Positions 25,172 to 37,649 of a stretch of 64,000 nt of DNA are shown here, one piece after another. The notes under the pieces are model-generated. The model searched no databases. It saw nothing but the letters and a program-made list of their open reading frames with translations, and was not told where the DNA came from. Origin of the DNA: Lagopus muta. Its lineage: Eukaryota; Chordata; Aves; Galliformes; Phasianidae. The stretch is from the NCBI RefSeq assembly GCF_023343835.1, contig NC_064435.1:40634603-40698602 (forward strand), read 5' to 3'. The translations under genes and the position numbers were made by a program. Every line of letters starts with the position of its first letter. Position 1 is the stretch's first letter.

Positions 25172-25600
25172 TGATGACTGCTCCAGAAGTAATGCCTCCT
25201 AATTTATTCTGTTGGCCCACAATATCAAAGGCAGATATCAGTAGTATGACAGTAGAAGCTGAATGTTCCCACCAATTTTGTTACATTTTGTTATAGTGTG
25301 ACAGATGGCAACAGAGGTGCAGTCTGACAAAATGGCATCTGACATGGAAATGTATATGAAGAAAAGGCATGGAATTGAATTCCTCCATGTGGAAAAAAAA
25401 ATTGCACCCTTTAATATTCATTAATATTCCCTGAACGTTTATGGAGACTAAACAATGGATGTGAGCACAGTGAGAGGTGAGTGGTGCATTTCAGCAGTAG
25501 CAAGAATGACACGAAAGACAAGCCATGTTCTGCATGGTCACATGCAGCTATTACACCACAAAATGAAGAGCATCTTGATCAGCTCATCCACATGAATTGA
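25172..25600 (+). mobile_element. mariner (Galluhop-like) 5' part, 3' truncated
   Basis: It starts with a TGATGACTGCTCC terminal repeat next to a TA (25170-25171), then GTAATGCCTCCTAATTTATT, matching the ends of the elements at 1-128 and 42492-42934. It carries the 5' UTR and the transposase N-terminal region. No second terminal repeat is visible downstream, so the copy is 3' truncated at about 25600. The family name is from memory of chicken repeats; mariner itself is supported by the TA target and the protein. Confidence 0.75.
25332..25600 (+). pseudogene. broken mariner transposase N-terminal fragment
   Basis: From the ATG at 25332 a reading frame resembles the N-terminal DNA-binding domain of mariner transposases: an MASDMEM start, a Gly-Ile-Glu-Phe-Leu-His segment, an Asn-Val-Tyr-Gly-Asp segment and a Val-Ser-Thr-Val-Arg helix. 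Two in-frame TAA stops interrupt it, and one base appears lost near 25475. After that shift the frame continues through a linker (Lys-Asp-Lys-Pro-Cys) to Gln-Asn-Glu-Glu-His-Leu-Asp-Gln-Leu-Ile, typical of the second helix-turn-helix, and stops at TGA 25598-25600. The catalytic DDD domain is absent. It cannot be functional. Confidence 0.7.
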
Positions 25601-26985
25601 TTAACAGTAGTAAATATGTTCAGAGAGAGTCCTTTATAACTGAGAATTTGCAGCCATGAAAATAAATAGAAGGCATTAATTTCAGAGTCTCTGTCATACC
25701 ATGCAATCAAGAAAACAAAAGGTGCTTTTTCATGCATTTTCAGGTGGCATAGTAGCAGCAACTACCAAAACTATGGTGCCTGACAGATGAATAACATGTG
25801 ATATTATTCAAGGTAAAGTTTTATTCCAGTCTGAAACTCGGCTTACATGAAACAGTATTTTAATACTTCATAAGAATTATATTCATTGATTCTTATTTTT
25901 GATATTATCACTGATTTTAACAACAGAGTATTTAAAATGCACAAAGTAAGACCATTCCTAAGTTTTTCCTGTACAGGGTAAAAATATGCAGGATAGCTTA
26001 TCTTGTTGTAAGAATGAACCAGTTAAGGAAAAAAACCTGCTCTATAAGAATTTTGTATGCAGAGGCTGTTCTCCCTGCAGAAATGCAAGCACCATTACAA
26101 AGCATTCTTGATCATAAACTTATTATAGTACAGGCCTCACTAGTTATGCAAAGGGATCATTACTGGTTCTGTGGTAGTTCAATGTGAGACTGAAGACAGA
26201 ACTAGGAGATGAAATAGATTGCTTTATGAAATGCATGCATTACTCCTATCACATGAAAGAAAGGAATCAATGTTAATAGAGTTTTAAGATTACATAGTCA
26301 AAAATGTTAGTACATGCAAATAAAAGTTTGTGTGGAAATGCTAACAAGTGTGTTGCATATAACAATATAGAAAATGCTAATTTTGAGGTAGGGATTGTAT
26401 TTCAATAAGTACATATCACTGTTTAATAAGCATTAGGAAGTACACGTGCATAAATCTGCTAAATTAGTTTCAGAAATTGAAATTTTTGCATTTGGTGCAG
26501 CAAATTGTGACTTTGCCCTTGCATTAACTCAGGCTCTGCAATAACATCCTTCCTTTTGTTGAAATGAAATACTTGTGCTTGTTAACATTAGGTTTTAGAT
26601 TCTGACTTCCATACACTGTATGTTAAAAAACACTAGTGTTAATTCCTGCTCAAGTTAGAAATTTGACTGGCATAAGTAGTAAAAACATGGTAGAAATCAA
26701 TTCAGTAACAAATGGCCATTTTAGCTTTTTCAGAAATGAGCAGAAGAAAGAAGTCAAAGTTAAAGAGTTTGTGTTCCACCTTCCCTTCTCCTAGCCATCT
26801 TCTCTCAAACCTTTCTGGCTTCCTGTTTCCTTAAATACCAAGTGTGTAGGTTTCTGTGCTTTAAAGCTTTTCGTGTACAGCTCATAAAGCAGACCGACAC
26901 TCTTTGCGTACCCATTTCATGCTATGTCAGAAAAACATTAGAAAATGCTGAAGGAAATCCAGGGAAGTCTCAAAAGAACAATCTC

Positions 26986-27002
26986 AAAAAAAAAAAAAAA
27001 AA
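26986..27002 (+). repeat. poly(A) run of 17
   Basis: Seventeen A in a row, with nothing recognisable on either side. Confidence 0.9.
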
Positions 27003-28173
27003 TTGCTTTTAGTGCTCAAGTTGTGTCTGCACTTAGTGACAGCCCAAAAATTGCACTGTTCAATAAATGCCAAATAAATGCTTTCTAGCCTTCTCTCCCA
27101 TGTATCTTTATACACATTACTGTAGGAGGATCGTAAACATGAAGCATCAGGGATAAGGGCCTTTATTTAGCTAAGGCATAATAATTTAATATAAATGTAA
27201 TGGACATAGTGCACTGACTTGCAGACAGGATACTTTAAGATCTCAAAATGCATATTTGCAATAAAACAGTATTTTAAGAACATTTTTTTAAACTAACACA
27301 TTCAATGCTTGTATTCTTTATCTATTCATGAATCTGCCTCTCTTTCATGTACTTGAAATTAACGTTGATTTGCCCTCTAATTACAGAACAGTGCTCGCCA
27401 ATCCTCTGGTATCCTGGGTGACCTTCTATAACACCAAAGACACACAAACTTCTTGGAAATAAAGAGCTATATGAGATGAACTCTTCATACTATATTTGTG
27501 GTACAGTATTTGAGAAGACAAATGTAAGCAGTGCTGTTTCTAGGATATTACCTTGCATGAGGGAAATAAAAGTGAGGTTTATTAACTGAAGTTTACTTTC
27601 AGCCAAATGGTCTTTTCCTGAAAGGACACCATCAAATATCCTTTCTTTGTTCAGTCTGAAAATGTATCCTTTTCATCGACTAAATGGTTTACAAGGTAGC
27701 CGTAATCCCTCTAAAAATGTGCCCTTACATATATTTTGCAATAAACTGCATCGTCACCTTCATATTGTAAGCAACATAAATCAAAAGTAATTTCAGTTGA
27801 TGAATTTGTATTATTTTAAACAAAAGTATATAAAAATAATTCTAGTAAATGTAGATACATTTCAGGGAGCCATTCTCAGGAGCTAAAAATTAACACCTCA
27901 CTGTCTTGGCACACATTTGTGCAAGAATGTTCAGTTCTTCAGGAATTCCACTGTAGCTGAAGCATTTGTAAGATTAAAAAGAGGTCTTTTACTGTAAAAT
28001 AGTGAGCAATTTCAACTAGATCAGTGTCAAAACATTTGTCTCTATAGGTCTAGAGACCCCCAAAAACTGCGGATTTACTGTCTGATAATCTGTAGCAGAC
28101 TGTGAGAATTTGGTTCACTTGTTCTGCTAACTTCCACTCAGCTTGCTGATCTGGTGACTCTGGTCTACTGAGA

Positions 28174-28194
28174 GACATCACTGATAGTGATGTC
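28174..28194. repeat. perfect 9-bp inverted repeat, 3-base loop
   Basis: Arm GACATCACT pairs fully with its reverse complement around a GAT loop. No neighbouring feature explains it. Confidence 0.9.
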
Positions 28195-29389
28195 CCATGG
28201 AAAGTCTGGGAGGAACAGCTTAGTTACAGAGATTAGTTTTGCCTTCTAAGAGAAGAGTAAAACCCCTAAGATATTGCAGGTTAATATTAGATTCATCTCA
28301 TTCCTCACTCTTTATTTCCTTATAGCTATCATAATTATAGTCAGACAAGTTTGATGTAATGTTTTTGTTCATTCACTGAAATAACAGATTAAAACCTAAG
28401 GTAAGTTTCAGCTGAAATTCACAGTGTTTGGAACTGAATACATCCATGAGGAACCTCTCAGAAAATATTTTCTTGGCTGCAGCACATCATCACGTACCTC
28501 ATGAGGACTTAATTCACTTTAATGTGACATGTGCATAACATCTGGGGGAAAACAAAGTACTTCCTGCAGACTAGTCCATAAAAGAGCTCATAACCAGAAT
28601 TCCCACTAGCTACCTCAGGAGTATACCTTGTCAACATATTTCAGGGATGATGTTTGTTTTATTTTTTTTCCCCCCACCCAAAAATACAAGACTTGCTTGA
28701 GGTAAAAGATTTTGCTGTAATTCCATCTGCTTTTTCATAGAAAGACTATAGACTTTTAATTTATATTTCTTACTTGAGAGTTGACTCAATACAAAGATAA
28801 CCAGGCAGTGCCTAGTTGTCTGGAATTTCTAGTATTGTCCTGGTAATTCACTGGCTGCAGAAAGTGATTTCTTCTTCATTTTATTTTTTAACTTTTAGTT
28901 GGAGATGAAAAGGTGCATGTCTTGGAGATGGACTGCCCAGTCCAGCATTATGCAGAGGCTGCTGGCTGTCCTTTCTAATACCTCCACATTATTGTGTTGC
29001 AGATACAGAAAAGTAGTTCTTTTTTAACTAGTGCAGAGAGTAACTGGAAGAGAGCAGATAAAATGAGTAAGCATTGACATAGAATTAAATATTAAATACA
29101 TATGACTCTGTAGGAGAACTGTGAGGTCACTGTTGAACTGGTGATTGAGCACCTAGTGAAGGGCCATGGGCAGCCTAGGGGAGCATGGTCAAGTTGTTTG
29201 CACCTGTGCTGCCTAGTTGACCAAAAGGAGTGGACACAGGGTAGAAGCACCCTAGGCTCGCGTAAGGGCTAGCCATCTAAACTACTTCCTGAAAAGAAAT
29301 GCTTTACAGCCAGAGATCCCCTCTGTATTGCCAGTGAATATACAGGTGTTATAATTAAGAAACATACAAGAGAACTTACCTAAGCAGGT

Positions 29390-29690
29390 CATTCCAGCAA
29401 AAAGAATAGATAAAGGGCTTACCCTTGTCCTGGGCTTGCTGGAAAACTCCAAAAGGAGGGATGTCCAAAAAGAGATCCTTCCCCACTGCTAGTCAGCTCT
29501 TAAATGGGTCTAGGAGAGGTGGAGCCAAGCTCTAACTCTTCCAGCAGCATAGGTGAATTGCCTTCACCTGTGCTCCCAGGGCTGACTCATTGCTTGCCTC
29601 AGGTGATCAATCAGAGGTTCAGGCCCTGATTCAGCAATTCCCATACATTCTCACTAGGTGGGTGAGTTCAACTCTTCTGTCTCTATACAG
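29390..29690. repeat. possible LTR-like interspersed repeat, copy A
   Basis: GC is moderately raised. By eye it shares blocks, in the same order, with 31270-31530: a TTAAATG block followed by a block containing CTCCAA or GAGCCAAGCTC, then a CAGGTG-TCA-TCA-TTCAGG block ending in CATTTCC or CAATTCC. I recognise no viral coding sequence, primer-binding site or polypurine tract. It could be an old solo LTR or chance similarity. Confidence 0.3.
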
Positions 29691-31269
29691 CAATTGGTCT
29701 ACTTGCAAATACTTAGCCTGGCATTGCCAAGACCCTGCCAGAAGCAGTCCTGCTCCTTCGTGAACAGCCAAGACTCTGAACCTGGTGATCCCAGTTTTTG
29801 TTTATAATTAGGATTCTAGATAGGCTGGAGTGACTACTATGATGGTTTCACTTTTAAAACTCTCAATTCGTATTAATCACCAAAGAGTTTCCATGTGTTT
29901 CTTTCAAAAAGCACTTTCATCTCAGTGTATTTCAGCAGTAAACAAAAATGAAGTTATTTTCAATTTTAAAAAAAGTTTAAATGACTTTCTTATAGACTGA
30001 AAGAAATGCCATGAGTGTGAGCAAGTTTAAATATACAGAGGATATATTATTTAAACTGGTATTTTACTGAAAGCCTGTCCTCAGCTGAAAAATGTTTTGG
30101 CCAGTAGATTGTAGCCCTTACTCGTGACATGCCTAGTTTAAATATATCATAAATACTGTAGGTCCTTTAATGTCCAAGAAGAAGTGAAAGGATATCTATA
30201 TTGAAAACTAGTCGTAAAGCCTTGTATGTAATACTATAGTGCCTAGCAGCTGACAGCTGGCAACTTTCAAGACAGTTAATTGCAAAACACAGAATAAAGA
30301 CCAGCCCTTAGGTGGAAGGGTCTGGTGAAGGAGATGAAGGCTGAAGCTGAGTTACTTGATCAGCAGAGTGCTGCTGCAGAGGTGTACAGAATTTTAGAAA
30401 GCATTCATACCATGAAGCTTCCCAATCTGGATTACACTACCGTTACATTCACAGAAGGAAACAGATAAACAGAGAACAAGCAACTTCCCCTCTAAACACA
30501 TTAAGCAAGACTCACAGAAGATTAATGAAAGACAATAATTATGACAACCAGGAAAAATAAGGAGTGAAAGTAGTAATCTGTTTCCTTAATGCCTTACAGC
30601 TTGTCACTCTCTTGCTATGAAACCAGAAATACAAAGCAACTAATGTTTCACCTGGGAATATATGTTTCTGCAAAGCACAGAATGAGAATATTTTTGTTTT
30701 AAAATTGACTGTGTATTTTGCAGGCAGGTATTTTATTGTGACAGAACAAGAAGGAATACATACATAGCATGTATGTTTATGTTGCCTTTTATATTCAAGG
30801 CTTTACTCAGTCTGCTAATGTCATGGGGAAATTGCCTGGTGCATTCAACATCTTGTTTATGCGATTCAATAGTAATGCTAGATTACACCTGAATTTAAAC
30901 ATACAAGGAGACAAAAGCAGAGTCACAATAGAATTAAACCTGGTTAAAATATAATGGGCAAACATCTATTCAAAGCAATATCTTATTGTTTATTTTACTC
31001 CTAGTATTATCCTTTTACTTTACATTACTATGACACAGGGAAAATGGCCATTCATATGTTCTTGGATTACATGTAAAATAGGCTTACTTAAGGACCTGCT
31101 CTAGGTTCCAAAGCTTTCTTCAAAACTTAGAATACTATCTCCATCTCAAAGAAAGTGCTATTTATATATACTGTGTCAATGGAATCAAATGAAAAAATGC
31201 ATAACAGGACTGACATAATGCTGTAACAATCGAAAGTGCAGCAATGACAACAGAGTAGCAAAGTCCCAG

Positions 31270-31530
31270 GTTGCAGTAAGTGAGGGCTTGCTCAAATACA
31301 ACAGGCAGAGAAACAAAGGAAAGAAGCTCCTTCCTTCAGCAGGACACAGGAATCTCCAACAAAACCTCCATGGCCAAACCTTAAATGAGATGGGGTGATC
31401 CTGGCTCCAACCCTTCTGGTCACTCAGTTCATTGCACCCACATGAGCTCTCTTGGGTTGATCCTGCCTTCTCAGCAGGTGCTCAGTCACTAGTTCAGGCT
31501 GTGGCTTAGCATTTCCACTACAATGTGTAA
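31270..31530. repeat. possible LTR-like interspersed repeat, copy B
   Basis: Counterpart of 29390-29690 in the same orientation about 1.9 kb downstream. It includes a GGTGCTCAGTCACTAGTTCA run aligned with GGTGATCAATCAGAGGTTCA in the other copy, 15 of 20 positions identical. The DNA between them shows no coding remains. Confidence 0.3.
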
Positions 31531-32766
31531 TCCAAAAGTGATTACAAATTACTGTAAAATGAAATTAAAAATATTTTGAATGTACATGTTTGCAGTGTGT
31601 ATACAAGTAGTTGGCTGCAATGAGTAGGGCTTTTTAAATACATTAAGATTTGTGATACTCAGCAACCTCTTCATTGATTTCAATTATCCAGAGAATTGTG
31701 ATATAGAGTGCGGTTTAGGGTCCAAGATTTCAAACTCTCCAATGCTTTTGTATTACTGTAATACTACACTATAACCTTCTTCCTTCTCATTTAGCTTTTT
31801 TGGCAGTGGCTTGTATGTACTCACTGTTTCTAAAATAGGAAAACTGCAGATGGGAAGAAAACTCTAAAAGCTTGGCTTTTAGCTTTCACCCACAGAAGCA
31901 AAAGCTTCCATCTATTGATCTTCTCCCATTGTGCTGAAATACCTCCTGAAGTAAGTATAGCTGGGGATTAAATAAAATGATATAACCTCTTCTGAAATCA
32001 CTGTTGTGAACCTTGAAGAGGTGATGGAATCAGCACTTTCAAACTTTCTTGTTTGTTACTTGAGTGCTGCATTCATGACTAATCTCTGAATCGCTGTTCA
32101 AGGAAAAATTCAAGTTGGTAAAAAATGGGGAAGATCTGCAAAGGTGAGAGTGATCAACTATTGAACATTTTTGCTAGTGTTTGTGGACTTTCTACTGCTG
32201 ACTAATTCAAAGTCAGTTTAAGAAGTTTTCTTGCTTTTCTTTTTGCAAAAAGGGCAACAGAAAGTAATAATAATAGCTGAATAAATGTGTTGTTTTTTTT
32301 TTTAAACTTCTTCAGAGTACTGCCGTGTTTTTCCATGATCTCAGCCTCTACAATCTCAAGTAGTGAGACTGACATCCTGCCAGTCCTGTTATGGTAGAGG
32401 CTGTCCTACAGTGTACCCCATTGTGAGAAAAATAATGTTTGTCTTGCATCCAATACTGCTACCTCAGCTAAGGAAGTAAAGTGAGATTACAGGATCAGCT
32501 TTATGAGTATAACTGAAAATAAATTCCCTTGAAGCTGAAGATGGCAAAGATTTAAGGAGATGGATTGCCTGACAGCTGAGAAAAGCAACATCTTATTGAG
32601 ATTACAAGCCTTTCTTCTTCCTGTTATGAGTCGATCTAATAAAAGTATTGTTTCTCTCTTCTTTTCACTTTTATAGCTCTTCTTTCAAGAAAAAGTGTGA
32701 CTCTGAACACAGTAACTGGGAACTGAATCTCTGACTCTTCTCTCTTGGCATAAAAAGAAACAGTGA

Positions 32767-32814
32767 TTTTCTTTCTTCTTTCTTTCTTTCTTTTTTTTTT
32801 TTTTTTTTTTTTTT
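32767..32814 (+). repeat. (CTTT)n microsatellite with T24 tail
   Basis: TTTCTTTC-type units followed by 24 uninterrupted T. Simple repeat; on the other strand it gives a lysine-rich spurious open frame. Confidence 0.95.
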
Positions 32815-33860
32815 AAGAGTTTCAGGTGGATAGAAGTGGGTGGGCAGGGGGAATTAAAAATGTGTTGTTCTTTTTTCCCCTGGCTTTCTGTCAGTATAGT
32901 GATCTGATATTCTTCTCTGTTGGCGATAGTCATTTCCTATTACAAAGTCACATCTTCCATGGGTTGTATATAGTAAGTTTCACATCTGCTATTGCAAGAA
33001 CAGCTTAAAATGACATATGACAGAGTGTATAGCAAGAGAAATCTGACAGAGTTCCTCCATAATTTAAGAGACTTTGAACATGGTCATGGTCTAAAGTTTT
33101 CACAGTCACCTGCAGTGCCAAGAGATGCTTTGCAAACTATATTAATTCTGATAAAAACGACTGAAAGAATCTTGCTTACCTTTCCCTTTACAGAATACTT
33201 GAGAAACGGGGTTAAAATCAAGTCTGTTTTCATAACGAAATAGTGAATGTTTAGTTAACAAATAAATAAAATTAAAAAAAGGTTTTGTAACTATTTTAAA
33301 ACTTCAAGAATCTGTGATGTCACAAAGAGGAATAAAAATTTTAAGGAAAGTACAAGTGAATGCTAAACTGCATTGTTTATTTGAGTTGTAATTGCTGCAC
33401 GTGTTAGAAAAAATATCTATTTGAGACAACTCAAATTGAACTTGATTTGATGGTCTTTCTTTTATTGAAAATCTGTTCCTTAAGTGAATTTATTTATTAT
33501 TATGGCTTCTAAAAAACTGGCTACTATACAAAAAAAAAAACCCTCTCATTTCTCAGAAATAGCTGTAGTCCTTAGTGTTGTCCATATGCTCTATATAGTG
33601 TGACAGTATTTAACATGATGCTTTCATAAATTCTGCTTAGCTCATATCAAGTGAGAAAATTCTTAACATGAAAACACAGTTTTTATGATATTTCTTCTAA
33701 ATTTTAGCCACTTTGATACTGCAAAATGGAATCTGTAAACCATCACTCTAGTATAAACACTCCTTTACGTTTTGTCCTAACAGAATTCAAATTTTCCAAA
33801 TACTTAGAAACAATATTCTATAGTTTCTAAGTACTAAGTTTCTAAAACAGTTTATATGTC

Positions 33861-33877
33861 TGTGTGTGTGTGTGTGT
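33861..33877 (+). repeat. (TG)8 microsatellite
   Basis: Eight TG units, then TACATG. Confidence 0.95.
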
Positions 33878-34931
33878 ACATGCACATACAAGAAACAAAA
33901 TCTCATTAACAGACAGAGAAGGTTTCTATCACGAATCAGCCTTCAATGGGGACTGAATAACTATTTGTCAAGAAGCCAGAATATTACTTTTATAAGATAG
34001 AATTAGTAAGAACATAAATGTGAGGAATTGATACAGGGTAATGAGTTTATGCCTCTAAATGTGCTCAACAGGAAGTTTTCATCTTTCATGATCTGAAACA
34101 AAACACTTAATAGGATCTGTCTTGTATTTTGGCTATGAAAATATGCTACTAGATTACAATTTATGTTTTCCTTTTGGAAAAGAAATGAAATCCCATTATT
34201 GACTACCACCACTGTAATTCCATTTGGGCAAAATTGTCTTTTTCAGGTTCACCTCTGTGTTCCTAAGTCTGTGATGAGATTTGGGTCAAACTTACTAGTT
34301 ACACACTGCCACTGTTGCTTATTTTTTTCCAGGTGAAGCATAAATTCATCAAAACAAAATTGCCTATAGACCTCTTAACAGCAGAAAAACATTTTTTCTG
34401 TTACAAATAATTCTTGATCTAACATTTGTATGTCTTACCCTGATAAGGTATTCAAATAACTTTATTCTTTTCTCATTTTCCTTATTCTAAGCTGGACTTA
34501 GGTTATATGAGTGTAATTTCCCCATTATATTTCTTTCTTTTCTGACTTATCTTTAAATCATTTAAGTTTTGGTTTTGTTCTCCCACAGAATTACATAATA
34601 TTTGCATTTCATTCAAGAAAACTGACATTTCTTTGTTACTGTGATATAACGAAATGCAGTGGTTTTACAGCAAACACTTTATTGTATTTGTTTTCCATAT
34701 CCTCTTTGCAATTTGTCATTAAGCAACATGGCACATTATTATTAATTACAGTTGATCCATTGAAGGGTAACTGCACTTTGAAGAACTGGCACTAATAACT
34801 AGAAAGTGGCAGTGGTACCACTTCAAAGCTGAGCTGATCACAGCAGATGATGAAGATGCCAAGAGGACACTACTCCAGAGTAGGATTTTCCATCATTATG
34901 GTACCATTACACCAACAGTCCTTCATAGAAG

Positions 34932-35182
34932 CTTAAGCAGATGAATTCAGACATAGGACAAGGGGAATGGTTTTAAACTGAGAGGGGAGGTTTAGGTAAG
35001 ATATTTGGAAGAAGTTTTTCACAGAGGTGGTGACACCCTCCATCCATGGAGGCAATCAAGGCTAGGCTGGATGTGGCTCTGAGCAGTCTGGTCTAGCGGT
35101 TAGTGACCCTGCACATAGCAGGGGGGTCGGAACAAGATGATTGGTCCTTTTCTATCCAGACCATTCTATGATTCTCTGATCT
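34932..35182 (+). mobile_element. CR1 LINE fragment, plus strand
   Basis: Plus-strand CR1 3' end with AGGACAAGGGGAATGGTTTT, the GGCTAGGCTGGATGTGGCTC run, the AGCAGGGGGGTCGGAAC run and a final CATTCTATGATTCTC tail. The ORF2 C-terminus is broken. Confidence 0.85.
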
Positions 35183-35738
35183 CTCGTTTCTCCAACTTTC
35201 CCATAAAAAACAAAAGGGGAGCTTGGTTGGTTTTGGCCTTTACACTTTCAGTGCATTTGCACCTTACTTTCTGACAAGATTAGGACAGAAAAAGTTTAAG
35301 CTCAGAGAGCAATATGGAAACTTGTCACTGCACTTTTCACATCTTTGTTTCTGAATCCTATATTACTCATGAAAACAAAGGATGCAGCATTTCTCTCCTC
35401 TGTGGCTTCAAGCATCTTCAGAAAGAGCCACAATCACCCTTCTGAAACCAGTAGTATGAGATTGCTCATCCCTTCCTTTAAAATGTGTCATTATAGAAAA
35501 ATGTCTTTCAGCTAGCTCATGTTCCATCCCTCTGGTCTTCATCTCACATTGAAGTTTAAAGTGGTTGAAGGAAGACAGGCACTCCATTAAGTTTTAAATG
35601 GGAATTCTGAATTGTCCCACTTCACATCATGAAAATGAGTCAGAAAACTACCACGGAGCAAAACACAAGCACTGAATACCATTTGTATTAGAGGCTCAAA
35701 ATAAGCCAAATTAAGTACTGATTAAATCTTTACTTATT

Positions 35739-35764
35739 AAAACAAAACAAAACAAAACAAAAAA
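35739..35764 (+). repeat. (AAAAC)n microsatellite
   Basis: Four perfect AAAAC units ending in an A run before CCCC. Confidence 0.95.
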
Positions 35765-37521
35765 CCCCACAAAATTAGTTTATTCTGTACGCTTAGAGAA
35801 AGGACAATGATGAAATTGAACAATGGTGATAGGGGAAAAAGGTATAACAAAGTGGCTTGAGGATTCCTGAAACCATATTTCCATCATTGCATTTTTTTGT
35901 TGTCATGGGGCAAACATTTATTGCCTACACCAAAACCAAAGCAGTCACTTGATACACTTCAGAGTTCTAAGCATTACCATGACAACCACTAATCTATAAT
36001 TATTTTAAAAATTACACTTACATTGATAATGTTTGCTATTGTTGCTTCATCCAGTGATGGACAAAGGCCAGGTAGATTTACTGATGGTACATTAAAAAAA
36101 AAGATAAATGCGTGGAAATGATGTCATCCAGCCAAACACATTATTTTCTATGACCTTTGATCCATTTTGGCCATCCCAGTAGAACAAACAATCACTGCTT
36201 TGCACTGCTGAAGACCAAACGAAAACGTATGACAGTATATTTCAATGGCATGTATCCTGACAAAGACAGACTTTGTTATTAACATTAATGTTATCACTTT
36301 GAGTTGAATACTTTGCCAGCTCTTACACCTTTCAAACTAAACTGATGGACAGCAGTGAATGCTGATAGGATTAGTCACTTGAAAAGAAGCAGGTCTTTCA
36401 AATGCAGCAAAGAAGATGAGGGTAATTTGAAAGGAAAACAGAGCTGTGAATATCAACCCTGATTAAGATTACTCATCTGCTTGGAAGACATCAGTGTCCA
36501 TCAGAATTACCCCCTCTCTGCTATTCTGTCCTCAAGTAAGAACGTGCATAGATGTGAATGAAAAGTGTATTTATGTATTTGTGGTTGATGTCTACAAATG
36601 CAGCTGGAACACAGCAAACAGATTATTGCTTTTCTGTGTGTAATTGGGCTTTCCAAAAGCAAAGCTATTAGCAAACAACTTTGTAACTCTGATGCCTATA
36701 ACTGATACAGAACAGCAGGTAGAAAATATACACAATAGAGTAGGACTGATCTGTTTGTGATGCGTTTACAGCAGTGAATGTCTACAGAATTGATATCTTA
36801 ATAGGTAAAACTTCATGCAGTATCACCTATTGCAAAGTCATTCCATAACATACTTTTAAACCTATACTATCTTACTGTTGTTTATTCGGTTTTTTGTTTC
36901 TTTTCTTTTTTTAGTATCCAAATAAGTCATCAGGATATTTAACCCAAGTAACTTTCATTAGAGTCATCTAAACTTATAGCAACTCCATAATGAAGAAGGT
37001 AAGCCATCGACATCTCCATTATACAATAGTTTTTAAGCTCCTGACATCTTTTGAAAGTACACCTTTCATCCCTCCTAAAGGTTTTGTTTTCCTCTTGCAG
37101 CTGAACCCAGACACTCAGAAGATCCCAAGCCTCTTGGAAAAAATAAGTCCGTGCGCATTATCTCAGACAGTAATCCAGCTTGCTTTCATATTCAACTGTT
37201 GGTACTGCAGAAATATAGATTCAAGAAGGTTAGGAGTAGGGTTATTATATTTTTTGCAGAGGTATTTATCTGCAGAAGTTTTAGTTTCATTCATATTAAC
37301 TTTTTAATAAATAAAGTTATAATTAAAGATATAAAAGTTATAAAGTTTTAATAATAAAGTTAAGTGGAAATGCATAAACAGGAGTACAAGTGCAGTGGGT
37401 CAAGGATTAAATAACCATTGCTATAAATGACAGTAATAGTCCCTAACATAACATATAGTGTGTGTTCAGCTTTTAAAATGTAAACATGGGGAGCTTCTAA
37501 GGCCATACATTTGCAGAATCT

Positions 37522-37527
37522 TTTATT
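37522..37527 (-). promoter_or_regulatory. candidate poly(A) signal for PPDPFL
   Basis: A canonical AATAAA on the minus strand, about 125 bases beyond the exon 3 end and the read-through TGA. It is the nearest such hexamer downstream, so it fits a short 3' UTR. In AT-rich DNA the hexamer is common by chance, and a more distant last exon would make another site relevant. Confidence 0.4.
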
Positions 37528-37649
37528 TAAGTCATCAAAATAGCACTGTGCCTCCGTACCGTTTTAGCCGATTATGACTTGTTTAGTAATAGTTTTACCA
37601 AAGGAAAAATGGAATGAGTCAATTGCCCCCATCACTGCAAAACCAGGAC

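Larger units (their letters stand above)
25601..37521. other. intergenic DNA downstream of PPDPFL
   Basis: Mostly unique AT-rich DNA, with the possible LTR-like pair, the CR1 at 34932 and simple repeats listed separately. A last PPDPFL exon could lie near the right end, but none could be chosen. Confidence 0.55.

Noticed and set aside
32685-32933. Lysine-rich minus-strand frame
   Set aside because: Produced by the (CTTT)n and T24 simple repeat.
36370-36425. Another possible last PPDPFL exon after an acceptor-like TTTGAAAG
   Set aside because: Weak acceptor and no similarity of the predicted residues to the family.
37080-37160. Plus-strand acceptor-like TTTTCCTCTTGCAG followed by an open frame, antisense side of PPDPFL
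   Set aside because: No partner exon, start context or recognisable product; AT-rich DNA yields such pyrimidine-AG runs by chance.
37540-37585. Possible fourth PPDPFL exon starting TCATAATCGG with a stop before the AATAAA
   Set aside because: The intron would be only about 70 bases and the peptide has no resemblance to what I recall of the family end; kept open, not annotated.
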